DNA of 64,000 nucleotides from Rhypophila decipiens (taxonomy: Eukaryota; Ascomycota; Sordariomycetes; Sordariales; Naviculisporaceae): assembly GCA_033297075.1 (NCBI GenBank), contig MU858066.1, forward strand, positions 62,001-126,000, in the 5' to 3' direction. The notes beneath the pieces are model-generated. The model made no database searches. It was not told the DNA's origin and saw nothing but the letters and a program-made list of their open reading frames with translations. The translations under genes were made by a program, and so were the position numbers. Positions 12,391 to 22,263 of this stretch are shown in pieces. How positions within the stretch are numbered: the stretch's first letter is position 1; each line of letters begins with the position of its first letter.

Positions 12391-13606
12391 GGTGTGGTGT
12401 ATATGACACCTGGGAGACGGAAAGTGTTGTATGATTATTTAATGGCGAGCTAGGGGCGTGTTTGCGAAGCTGCTATAACGTGGGCAGCCTTGAATTATAA
12501 GTATTCAGCATTCTCAAAGGCAGTGGATGTAGCGCCGAGGATTCTTAAGTTCTGAGCGGGGGGTCCTAGTTGGTTGCCATCGTCCACGTTTTGCTGAATT
12601 TCTTTTCAGTTCGGGATTTATATAGCTCGTCTCGCAGGCAACAAAGGATAGTTTAGGTGGTGAAGTGTCAGATAAGATTTTTCCTGTCGGCTAACTGTCG
12701 CAGAAGTTTGTACAAAATATAAAGTTAGGTAGGTTGGGATGGTGTTGCTGCCAGAATGTTGTGAGGTGGCAGGCTCTTGGTCATGGTGGGGTAATTAAAT
12801 TGAGACTTTCAGACAAAAATGTCGGAGGCGGTGGCAGGCAAGATCGGCCAGGCTGCCGAGACTGGACGGGACCACTGACCGCCCGCTACGCCTCCTACCT
12901 AGGCAAAATGACTGGAAGATGTGGAGAGCTCGCGGGAGCTTGAAGGAGGCCCTCACGTGCCCCTCACTACTGTTGTCAAAGCAAAACGTTTGACGAAGGA
13001 GCGGAATGTACGGATACGGGATATGAAAGGCTGATTCATATTCCGTTCTGTCAGTCGAGTCATTCTGTCACACCTCTTGACTGTTGTGAACCCCATGGGA
13101 ACCTGAAATTAGCGATTGGATAGAAATTTTCCATTGCAACAGTTCCGGTCGTCAGGTCATGATGTACACTGGTATTATACCATGTGCATACGTAGTAGTT
13201 TAGAGATCAGGATCAGGAGCCGCCAGTGAAGCAAAATGTTTCAACCCAACGGAGCATCATTGGGCGCATGTTTACACCTCGGAAGTTGGAGTGGCAGAAC
13301 AAGCCCTGGCCAACGGTTGTGGTCCCTGGTGGCGTTGCCAAGTCTTCCAGAACCTTACTCTTTTCGGCACTGTTTCGTGCTCTTTCACATTAGTTGTACT
13401 GTACTGTCAATATCTGGTAGCCATAGACGGCCCCTCCAGCAGTTTGTCCAGGTGCGCTGCTGATTATCGCTAGTAGCAAAGCCATGTTTTCACCGCTTTC
13501 CGTACCTATCCGTTTACCCAACAAGCAGTATTGCAACCACGCCAAATCTGGAATATCAACGCATCCTCCCATCGCCTTTCACCCGATAGAATCTACCGTC
13601 CTGTCC
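12391..13606. other. Spacer between exportin-T and Pob3
   Basis: 5' flank of exportin-T and 3' flank of Pob3, both transcribed leftward. No gene is supported; small frames at 12734-12943 and 13236-13463 have no recognisable content. Confidence 0.5.
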
Positions 13607-13702
13607 CACAGGCTGCTAATCTGTCTTTCACTTCTTCTTCGGTCGCTGTTGCTTCACAGGCTCCTAACCTGTCTTTTTCTTCTTCTTTGGCCGCTCTGCC
13701 TC
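13607..13702. repeat. 48-bp tandem duplication at the 3' end of pob3
   Basis: Two adjacent imperfect copies, 13607-13654 and 13655-13702, each beginning CACAGGCT and containing CTGTCTTT followed by CTTCTTCTT. On the coding (minus) strand each encodes the RPKKK tail. The upstream copy contributes RPKKKKKTG and its stop TAG (13666-13664). The second copy lies beyond the stop and reads on in frame as EPVKQQRPKKK followed by its own TGA. Confidence 0.85.
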
Positions 13703-15565
13703 TCCCATGGGCTCATCCTCGTCCTCATCCATCTCGTCATCGTCGACCTGGTTGTCCACGTCGCTCTCGTCGCTCCCGGATCCGTCGCTCTCGTGTTCAC
13801 TGTCAAACTCCTCGGCCACGTCGCTATCGCTCTCGGCACGGAAGTCTTCATCCACACTCTCTTCATCCTCGTCCGCAGAACCACGATCGGCCTTGGGACC
13901 GACGACCTCCTCCTCCGAGTCATCCATTGCCTGCTCGCGCATGGCAGCGGCAAGCATATTGGCGTCCTCGTCGATCTCGTTCTTAACACGGAGGCCCTTG
14001 ATTCGGAAGAACTCTTCAAGAGCCTTCAAGTCTTCACGATTAATGTTACTGAATTGCGAGGACCCCGCACCGTTCTTCAGGTGCACAGTGATATCGAATG
14101 TGGAAAGCGCCGACACGGCACCGCTGACACGTGAGAACGTGACCGACTGAGTCTGCTCGTAAGAAATGTATGTCGCTGGTTTCGGCACGAACATGAAGGC
14201 TTTCTCCAAGCAGTAGAGAAAGCCCTCGCTGGCCTTGATGGAGCATTTGATGCCGTATTGTTGGCGGTGGCTGAGTGATGCATGTTAGAATGGGATCGTC
14301 AGCTGAAACATGGCCGTGGGGAACTCACGTGGTAAAGTCCTTCGCAGGTGTGCTAACTTTCTTGTTGCCCAAGCCTTTGAAGATGTACGTCACGACCTGG
14401 TGGAGGGGTTGTTCGTAGTGGCCTTGGAGCTTGTCCTTGTACTTTCCGTTCAGCTCCTCTTCCGTGAGGTTCAGATCCAGCGTCACCTCCTCGTCGTTCT
14501 TAAATTGCATAACCAGGAATGGGTACCGAGTCTGACCCTGTCGGAGAGGGGGATCCAAGCCAATGCAGATCATGCAATGCAGCTCATCGGGCTTCGGAAG
14601 GACCATAAACTTCTTGATATGCTCGTACTGAATCTTATAGTCGTATGTCTTGCCGCGCAGTCGAAACGATGAGTCATACATATCGATATCGAACCGTCCT
14701 CTGGAAGGGGCGCCATTAGCAGGGGAAGGGGCTCTTGTGGGAAATGCCACTGGACAAACCTTGGTGTAAGATGCAAGACATCCAAGAAGGTAGCGACTGT
14801 ATCACCAGCGGTCTCGCCGATTTCAGCCTTCTCCATGAGGGTCTCGTAGAAGACCGTAACCGCATTCCTCTCCTCCAGGTCGGCACCGTCGCCCTCCTTA
14901 TCGTCCGCGTCACCACCCTCGGCCTCTTTTCTGGTAGTGGTCCCGGGAATGTAGAATCTCATCTCGACCATCTGGTCCTGGCCCGCGCTGGCTTTCTTGC
15001 CCTTGTTCTTGGAGCCGCTGTGGCCATTGGTCTTGCCCCCGTCACTGACGGCAAACTCAACCGCAATTTCGTTTCGCCCGGCGAGATTTGTGTTGGAGAT
15101 TTCAGAGTAAGGGATCTCAAAGGCCGGGCGGTTCTGAACACTGAACGTAAGCTCGCCCTTGTTGAATTCCGCTTTACCCCAATTCCATCCGCGTAGAGAG
15201 TGCTCCTTGACATCGATTCTGAGGCCATACCAGTTCGAGAAGATTTTCGTCAGGCGATCGAGGTCCTTTGTAGGTGAAAAGAAATGACATTAGTAAAAGC
15301 GTGTGGGGGAAAGCATCACGAGACGCAATACCTCTTGTTGAAACCCGTCTAGTTGTGTGATGGCTGAGTTCCTCTGGAAGATCTTGAGCTCAAACCCTCT
15401 CGCCGCCCTGCTCCAATGCGCAGCATTGATTGTGCTGGAATCGAGTGTGAAGGCGTCGCCGCCGCCGGCGGGTTTCCAGCCGAGGCCGTTTTCCGCAAAT
15501 CTGCATTTGCCATGCTCCTTGGAGAGATCCAAGTATATGTTATCGAAGCTTTCACTACGCGCCAT
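13664..15565 (-). CDS. pob3: FACT complex subunit Pob3 (SSRP1 family)
   Basis: Pob3 and Spt16 form FACT, which loosens and rebuilds nucleosomes during transcription and replication. Four coding exons: 15565-15332, 15265-14760, 14700-14329 and 14270-13664, 572 residues. Each junction restores family sequence: FQQE to DLDRLTKIF, HLTP to RGRFDIDMYD, and KDFTT to HRQQYGIKCS. Visible segments are the N-terminal SFDNIYLDLSKEHGKC, the first PH-like region, the central tandem-PH (Rtt106-like) region with RGKTYDYK, DELHCMICIGLDPP, YPFLVMQF and FMFVPKPATYI, and a strongly acidic tail at about 470-560 ending in a lysine cluster. There is no HMG box, as in yeast Pob3 and unlike animal SSRP1. A 5'-UTR intron is likely just upstream. 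The last codons lie within a 48-bp duplication. Confidence 0.95.
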
Positions 15566-15690
15566 CTTGTCAGCTGTCGTTGTTGCGTCGCAAAGAAACC
15601 AAGTGTTGAGATCGAGTCGATTTCGGGGTCTTGTGTCGAGCTGGTGTGCTTTTGAGCATCGGGGAAGAGAAAGGAAACTTACATCGACAT
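15566..15690 (-). promoter_or_regulatory. Pob3 5' leader: spliced intron and minimal uORF
   Basis: On the minus strand an ATG at 15690 is followed by the donor GTAAGTTT at 15682. A plausible acceptor, GACAG, ends at 15574, giving a 109-nt intron. Joining the two makes ATG TCG ATC TGA, a three-codon upstream ORF whose stop lies four bases before the Pob3 ATG. The donor is strong; the acceptor is inferred. Such a uORF could reduce initiation at Pob3. Confidence 0.45.
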
Positions 15691-16980
15691 GATTGATTTA
15701 AGTGCTACTTATCAATCAAACTATGTGGGATGGCAGAAGGTTTGGGTTGACAGAAGGTTTGGATTGGCAGAAAGAAGGTTGCGGGCAGGTGGTGCCCAGA
15801 AAGCGGCTCTGGAACTTTTACAGGTCAGAACTTCGCGACAAAGCAGCGTGACGCGACTGACAATTAGAGTGGTCTGCACGGGCCAGGCCAGTCTTAACAG
15901 TGTCGAGCAGCTGTCAAAGTCCAACCAGAGCTGAGAAACCCCTGAGGATGTCAAGTTTGTTCCGATTAGACACTGAAGACCTCTACTGGTTTTACAGTTG
16001 AGGTTAATGTCGAACGGGCAACCTCTTGTCCGCAAACCAGCCATTATACGGAACAGACTCACATGTTCATATTTCCCATGCCGTTCAACCTTTCACCATA
16101 ACTGTCGGGTGCTGGTGCCAAGAGTTATCAAACCACTGAAGCTGCCTGTGCCAAGCATCTTCCTGCACATTGATAGAGCTCCATTGCCCAGCGGTTCGTA
16201 GTTAGTTGTGAAGACACTTCATTATCACAATTTCCAGGCAGAGGCGCTGCCTAAAATTGAACATGGATGTCATATTCTCATACGCAACAGCCATTGGGAA
16301 CATCAAGTGCTGGGGATTTGATGGTCGCTTTGTACCAGAATAGCGTAAGGTCTGTTCGTCATGCTTTGCACATCATGCGCAGCCATAAGTGACTCCGAAG
16401 GGACAATAGAAACAAGTCAACTCTTCGGACATCATTGTGTGTACAGCTGTTTGAGCTGCTCTTCAGAAAGATTGGTTTTGTACCTGCCTAATAAAGTCGT
16501 AAATCGAAGATGTCTAGGATGTCCACATCCACTTACCTAGCAACTTACATCTAGGTATATAAGACAATGGTATTTGAGCATCTCATGGAAAATAAAACAG
16601 CCAAAACGACCACCACAAATTCAGAAAGCACTGGCAGTTGCTGCTTCCGGAAGTTCGGAACAGACCACTCACACACCACTGAAGCACTTGCCCGGACCTC
16701 ACACCACAGACCACAGACCACACGCACCAACAGGAGCTTAGCACTTACACCCACCCCCCGCCTAATACCGTGTCCAATCCGGGCACTCTACACAACCTTC
16801 TCGAACCACCGAGAGACAGAGAGCCAGGATTTTCGATTGCTTCCCCAAATTTCCTGATCCCGCCTTCGAAGGGCCGGGGAGTCAGATAATTTGTTGAGAT
16901 TTCAAGCTGCCAAACCAGCAAAGCATTCTCTTTTTTTTCATTTCAAGCAAACAAGGGCAGATTTGTTTCTTCTCGGCACA
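15691..16980. other. Divergent promoter region, pob3 / GFA-domain gene
   Basis: Bidirectional intergenic region between two divergently transcribed genes. No coding feature is supported. The part next to 16980 is a probable 5' leader with a CACC/ACCACA-rich stretch at about 16600-16760. Confidence 0.5.
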
Positions 16981-17825
16981 ATGAGCCTCTTGCGCCCTCT
17001 TCACGGGGGCTGCCACTGTGGCCGCAATCGCTACATCATACAACCGCCGGCAAACACCAACCAGCTTGCTCGTGTACTCTTCGACACACAGCGATCTCAA
17101 TGTAAGTGCACCGGCGTTCTCACCGCTTCAGCTGGACGAGTACACCGTATCAGAAACTGACAAAATTTGATGATGTCATAGGTATTTTGCAGGCTTCTCC
17201 ACTGGCTGCCTTTCTACGCGTCCCGCTGCAATGGTATTACAGCACCACTTTTGCCCTCTATCCCGACGAGACGAGTGCTATGATCCACCGCGTATACACG
17301 CCTCATGATGAGGCGCACACAATGCGTCACTTTTGCGGTTTCTGCGGCACGCCACTCTCTTACTGGTCCGAGGAGCCGCGAAGCGAGGCCGACTTTATCA
17401 ACCTGACTCTCGGCAGTCTGGCACAAGAAGATCTCCGGGACCTCGAGGACATGGGTCTCGTTCCTACTGATGACGAGCCTTCGCGCCCAGTAACTCCGCC
17501 AACTGAACAGGACACCCAGATGGCCGGCACGGAGGGCGAAGCGGCGGTTGTGGAGTCGAAACCCAAGACCCGAGAGACGGTAGGCGGTTTGCCATGGTTT
17601 GACACCCTGACAGAGGGTAGCAAACTTGGTAAACTGCGCCTGACCCGGAGCAGCGGAAGTGGCACGAGTCGGGACGGAAGGATCAACGTGGAGTGGGAGG
17701 TCGTCGAATGGACCGAGGACGACGACTCGCACTCGCAGGGCTCGAGAAATAGTAAGCGCAAACTCGCCGAAGAAGGGGAGACGTACGGAGAGCCTAGAAG
17801 AAAGGAGCGTGCTGTTCAAGAGTAA
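16981..17825 (+). CDS. GFA/CENP-V domain zinc protein
   Basis: Two exons, 16981-17101 and 17182-17825, 254 residues. The intron has donor GTAAGT and the acceptor is CATAG; using the next AG downstream would break the frame. The zinc-binding pattern of the glutathione-dependent formaldehyde-activating (GFA) / CENP-V fold is seen as C11-x-C13 in GGCHCG, C41 (a codon split by the intron) and C92-x2-C95 in HFCGFCG. The typical FLRVPLQWYYSTTF segment lies between them. Many fungal GFA-domain proteins have no known substrate. Unusually, the C-terminal 110 residues form an acidic, Ser/Glu-rich tail ending with a basic segment, more like a scaffold or nuclear tail than an enzyme. Function beyond zinc binding is not established by the sequence. 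Confidence 0.85.
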
Positions 17826-20083
17826 ACAGGATATCATGGGCTAACAACCAGCCGGCCAGTTTCCCGATGATCCGATGCTCTGCATCTCGCGAACGCGCGC
17901 CCTCGCAGGCATGACATTGTGACGAATATGGGAACTGAAAAAGACAAGACGGGCTCAGATTGCGGGTCCCGTCGTATACGGCGTTTGGGTTGGTAACTTT
18001 GCTGCAGCTGCTGTCATACTGGTGGAAGAGTGGCTCTCTGGCATTTTTCGGGCGGAAACAAGAAACAGCCATCCAATCTTGTCAGCATGCGTGAGGTTTT
18101 TTTCTTCCAGGCGTTCAGTGGGTCGGAATTGAGGAATACAAGTTCGGTTATCTGGCGAGGTGGGACAGTCGACCAGCTCAAGAAGTCAAGATGAGGGATC
18201 ACGTCTTTCCTCGACTCGCGGCTCGCCTGGTGCTTCTGGGCGTACCGATAACGGCAGGAGCATGGCATCGTGCCGTGCCGCTCAAAGCTCAAAAGAAGGG
18301 AACTGTAACTGTGAGCCTCAAAGATAGTCATACATTCCTTGTTGTAATTAGAGATTCAAGCAAAAAGAAAGTTGTGTTTCTTCGCGGCGAGCTTTGTTGT
18401 TCAAGGCAAAAGAGTATGGCAATTGCGCGCTGAATGGAAGATCTGGGCGGTGAGTCGGAGCCTCTTTACCCCACATTGTTGGTCTCGTTGAACCAATTCC
18501 AGGCCATCCCACCTGAGGCTAGATCGAGGGTCACAACGGCGCAGGAGTTACCTGCAGCAGGGACGTTTGCATTGTTCTCGTCAGGCCAGTCAAGCCAGTC
18601 AACGCGAGCCAACCTTCCCAGCAACATGATTTCCATAACAATAAACAAACGCAGCCAACCTTTGGACCTAGACGCCTTGGCGAGATGCAAAACACCAGGC
18701 GGCAAATTCAATCTCTTCTGCCGGAAGGATTCTCCTTTATTTTGGACTTTGCAGTTCACACCGATCTCGACAAGTCTCCCGTCTGTTCCGCCGGCTTGCA
18801 CCACTCAGAACCCTCGGTCTGCGGAGCGAGACATGGGGCCATCAAGAGCTCACCTTCTGAATCGCCAGGTCTCCCGAGGATTAGCCGTAGAACGTCGGCT
18901 CGGACGGAGTCACGGGCTACGGAGGCCCTAGGAGGTTATATCGCGACGGTGTTATGGCTGAGGAACATCAGGGGGTGTCACGGGTGGCCACTGTAATCCC
19001 GTATGCGGCTACTTCGCTTCCAGTGTTTCTTGTTACGCCTGCCGCCGGTCGCCTGTTCTACCCAAAGGGTTGTTTATTTGGGCCAACGGCGAAGAGGTAC
19101 CGCACTGGTGAAAGAGCAGCGTGAGGTGACTTGCCTCTTTGGCCTATCTCGAGAAATGGTGTGCACATGGCCACATGCTAAATCAATCTAGCCTGCCTAT
19201 CCCAATCAAGTACAAATGGCACCTTGGACGGGACCAAGCAACCCAATCGGCTCGCCTCCTCGCAGGACTTGAGGGAGTGAGGGTGGCTTGCTCCCCAAAT
19301 TGAACTTCCGGCGCCAGCGCGGGTGCTGTGATGCCGTCGCCGAGCATATCCAGAGGCAGTTAAAGCAGGTCCCGCCCAAGCTCACGGTTCAATTGCCTGG
19401 GTATGTACTGACTCGGTACAAAAACACCATCCCACTTCGTATCATATGTATCATCCATCATGTCTTTGCCCTGAGATTTCCCAGAGTTAAGCCGAAGTTC
19501 ACCCTGCCGTATGGACACAGCAGCCTCATGTTCTTCTCTGACGGGCCGACCACCCGGGAAAATAGTAGGAGACATGTGGAGAGGAATTGGAGAAGAGGAG
19601 CAAGTGTCTTTTTGGAAGATTGCAATTCTGAAGGAACCACATGATTGACTCGGAAAATATTGGGACTGGACGTGTATCTTGTGTGTGTACTGTACATACA
19701 TGACTTACACGAGATACACCACTGGCCCCAGAAAAATGAGCAGAGGAAAGCACAAAGGTTTGATGTGGCTCCCGTCTGTTTTCCCCAATCCATACAAGTC
19801 TTGTTTCTTTCTGCTTGGCCATGTGGCTTGCCTCTTTTCCTAATTGACGGAAAGTTCTATCAGTGGCCGAGATCCCCCATGGTGAAATAAAAGGGAACTT
19901 GAAATGTCGCGGTTGCGGTTGGGTGGGTGCCCCCCTCCGGGCGGCGCAACTCCAAGATAAAATAAAAAAGTGGATGACACTACGGGGCCACAGACCGGGA
20001 GCCAGAGCTGTGGTGCACCCACTTACTCCAGTCTAGGATGCATCTTAAACCAAGTTACCACAGATCAACCGTCGTACCCCGCG

Positions 20084-20429
20084 GTGGGGGTCCTGGGAAT
20101 CCTCCTTTCCTCCTCGTGGCTCGGTTCCTGGACAGCTTCCTCGCCCATGCTACGCAAAGTCTTGTTTCCTGCTCCTCCACGGGGTTGCGAGAAAGGTCCG
20201 TTTGTGGTTCCCAGATCCCAGTCTCATCATGGAGATATCGGATCCAGTCCTCACTAGTAGACGCGCGTGTCGTTGCCATGGAGGCCAGAGACTCAGACGA
20301 CTGCGTACTTACGGTACTCCAGAGAGCACGCTGGACACTTGTCCATTGCAGCATTGTACCTGGTCTACAAACTGGATGCCACCAGCATGCCTCCGGATAC
20401 ATAGGACGGGTTGCGCGGTTGCTCCCCAC
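20084..20429. promoter_or_regulatory. Candidate CreA/Cre1 sites upstream of the GH1 gene
   Basis: Two matches to the SYGGRG carbon-catabolite repressor consensus: GTGGGG at 20084-20089 on the plus strand and CCCCAC at 20424-20429 (GTGGGG on the minus strand). The motif is short and occurs by chance; the sites are notable only because they lie upstream of a sugar-hydrolase gene. Confidence 0.25.
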
Positions 20430-20595
20430 AAGTTGAGCCCCCCCGTGGGCAGTGACTGACCAGTGGGACTGGGCACGCGGCTAGGATGGCAAGACGAGCC
20501 AACGCACCTCATCAGGCTATGCCTAGCTTTTCTCGGTGTCGACGGTCCGAAACACGGGAGAATTGGGGATTAATGGGCTTGAAACTCCTCCGATG

Positions 20596-20614
20596 GTCCA
20601 TCTATAAGATGGAC
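20596..20614 (+). promoter_or_regulatory. TATA element inside a perfect dyad, GH1 promoter
   Basis: Arms GTCCATCT and AGATGGAC are exact reverse complements around the spacer ATA, so the TATAAG box (20603-20608) sits in the centre of a palindrome about 220 bp before the beta-glucosidase ATG. It is the best TATA candidate for the gene. Confidence 0.45.
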
Positions 20615-20832
20615 ATTCTCGCCCCGATCCAAACTGCTCTTGGGGTTTGTTGACGAGAAAAGTATTTATTCAGCCCCCTTTCCTCTCCGTCTTTCTCTCA
20701 AGCCATCTGTTGCTTCCCTCTCCAGAAAGCCTGGTCTAGTCCTCACAGCCTAGAACAAACAATCTACCTCTCCACCCAATCAAGCCCTCTCCCGGACGTC
20801 GGCCCGCTTGCCGTCAAGAACCATCTCACATA

Positions 20833-22263
20833 ATGTCTCTTCCTAGCGACTTCCTCTGGGGCTTTGCCACCGCGGCGTACCAGATCGAGGGTGCCGCCGA
20901 GGCCGACGGCCGTGGCCCTTCCATCTGGGATACCTTCTCGGCCATCCCCGGCAAGATCGCCGATGGCAGCTCCGGAGCCGTAGCCTGCGACTCGTACAAC
21001 CGGACCAAGGAGGACATTGACCTCCTCAAGTCCCTGGGCGCCAAGGCCTACCGCTTCTCCATTGCCTGGACCCGTATCATCCCCCTCGGCGGCCGCAACG
21101 ATCCCATCAACCAGAAGGGCATTGACCACTACGTCAAGTTCGTCGACGACCTCCTCGAGGCCGGCATCACCCCTTTCATCACACTCTTCCACTGGGATCT
21201 CCCCGATGGCCTCGACAAGCGATATGGCGGTCTCTTGAACCGGACCGAGTTCCCGCTCGACTTTGAGAACTACGCCCGCGTCATGTTCAAGGCCATTCCC
21301 AAGTGCAAGCACTGGATCACTTTCAACGAGCCCTGGTGCTCTGCCATCCTCGGCTACAACTCGGGCTACTTCGCCCCTGGCCACACCTCTGACCGCAGCC
21401 GGTCCGCCGTCGGTGACAGCGCCCGCGAGCCCTGGCTCGTCGGACACAACCTCCTCGTCGCCCATGGCCGTGCCGTCAAGGTCTACCGCGAGGAGTTCAA
21501 GCCCACCGACAAGGGCGAGATCGGCATCACCCTCAATGGTGACGCCACCCTCCCCTGGGACCCCGAGGACCCCGAGGACGTCGAGGCCTGCGACCGCAAG
21601 ATCGAGTTCGCCATCTCGTGGTTCGCCGACCCCATCTACTTTGGCAAGTACCCCGACAGCATGATCAAGCAGCTCGGCGACCGCCTGCCCACCTTCACCG
21701 AGGAGGAGAGGGCCCTCGTCCAGGGCTCCAACGACTTTTACGGCATGAACCACTACACCGCCAACTACATCAAGCACAAGACCGGCGTCCCCCCCGAGGA
21801 TGACTTCCTCGGAAACCTCGAGACCCTGTTCTACAACAAGGCCGGAGACTGCATCGGACCCGAGACCCAGTCCTTCTGGCTCCGCCCCCACGCCCAGGGC
21901 TTCCGTGACCTGCTCAACTGGCTGAGCAAGCGGTACGGACAGCCCAAGATCTACGTCACCGAGAACGGCACCTCGCTCAAGGGCGAGAACGACATGTCTC
22001 TGGAGCAGATTCTGGAGGACGACTTCCGCGTCAAGTACTTTGACGACTATGTGCACGCCATGGCCAAGGCTTTCTCCGAGGACGGGGTCAACGTCCGGGG
22101 ATACCTCGCCTGGAGTCTGATGGACAACTTTGAGTGGGCCGAGGGTTACGAGACGAGATTCGGCGTCACGTATGTGGACTATGTCAATGACCAGAAGCGA
22201 TACCCCAAGAAGAGCGCCAAGGCCATGAAGCCGCTTTTCGAGAGCTTGATCAAGAAGGACTAA
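20833..22263 (+). CDS. GH1 beta-glucosidase, intracellular
   Basis: Hydrolyses beta-glucosides such as cellobiose from the non-reducing end with retention of configuration. A single uninterrupted 476-residue frame covers the whole GH1 barrel, the normal fungal length. The N-terminus FLWGFATAAYQIEG is the GH1 N-terminal signature. The acid/base is E166 in TFNEP and the nucleophile is E377 in YVTENG. Substrate-binding segments FHWDLP, NHYTANY and WSLMDNFEW are present. There is no signal peptide, so the enzyme is predicted to be cytosolic, like the GH1 enzymes that process imported cellobiose and make sophorose-type inducers in cellulolytic fungi. Codon choice is strongly biased to C-ending codons compared with its neighbours, which suggests high expression; the same bias creates a 430-codon antisense open frame that is not a gene. 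Confidence 0.97.
   Translation: MSLPSDFLWGFATAAYQIEGAAEADGRGPSIWDTFSAIPGKIADGSSGAVACDSYNRTKEDIDLLKSLGAKAYRFSIAWTRIIPLGGRNDPINQKGIDHYVKFVDDLLEAGITPFITLFHWDLPDGLDKRYGGLLNRTEFPLDFENYARVMFKAIPKCKHWITFNEPWCSAILGYNSGYFAPGHTSDRSRSAVGDSAREPWLVGHNLLVAHGRAVKVYREEFKPTDKGEIGITLNGDATLPWDPEDPEDVEACDRKIEFAISWFADPIYFGKYPDSMIKQLGDRLPTFTEEERALVQGSNDFYGMNHYTANYIKHKTGVPPEDDFLGNLETLFYNKAGDCIGPETQSFWLRPHAQGFRDLLNWLSKRYGQPKIYVTENGTSLKGENDMSLEQILEDDFRVKYFDDYVHAMAKAFSEDGVNVRGYLAWSLMDNFEWAEGYETRFGVTYVDYVNDQKRYPKKSAKAMKPLFESLIKKD

Larger units (their letters stand above)
17826..20832. other. 3-kb intergenic region upstream of the GH1 gene
   Basis: No supported gene. Frames at 18434-18931 (plus), 18466-18804 (minus) and 19288-19644 (plus) show no recognisable domain and conflict with one another. 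The right 800 bp is the likely promoter and leader of the beta-glucosidase gene, with a CT-rich leader at about 20660-20770. Confidence 0.5.

Noticed and set aside
13484..14134. 216-codon plus-strand frame opposite the Pob3 3' end
   Set aside because: Leucine-rich reading of the complement of the acidic tail codons; a shadow of Pob3.
18434..18931. 165-codon plus frame upstream of the GH1 gene
   Set aside because: Composition looks random and an opposite-strand frame of 112 codons covers the same bases; no motif.
20764..22056. 430-codon open frame antisense to the GH1 gene
   Set aside because: Created by the strong C-ending codon bias of the beta-glucosidase gene; the translated sequence is repetitive Val/Gly/Leu-rich and has no family features.
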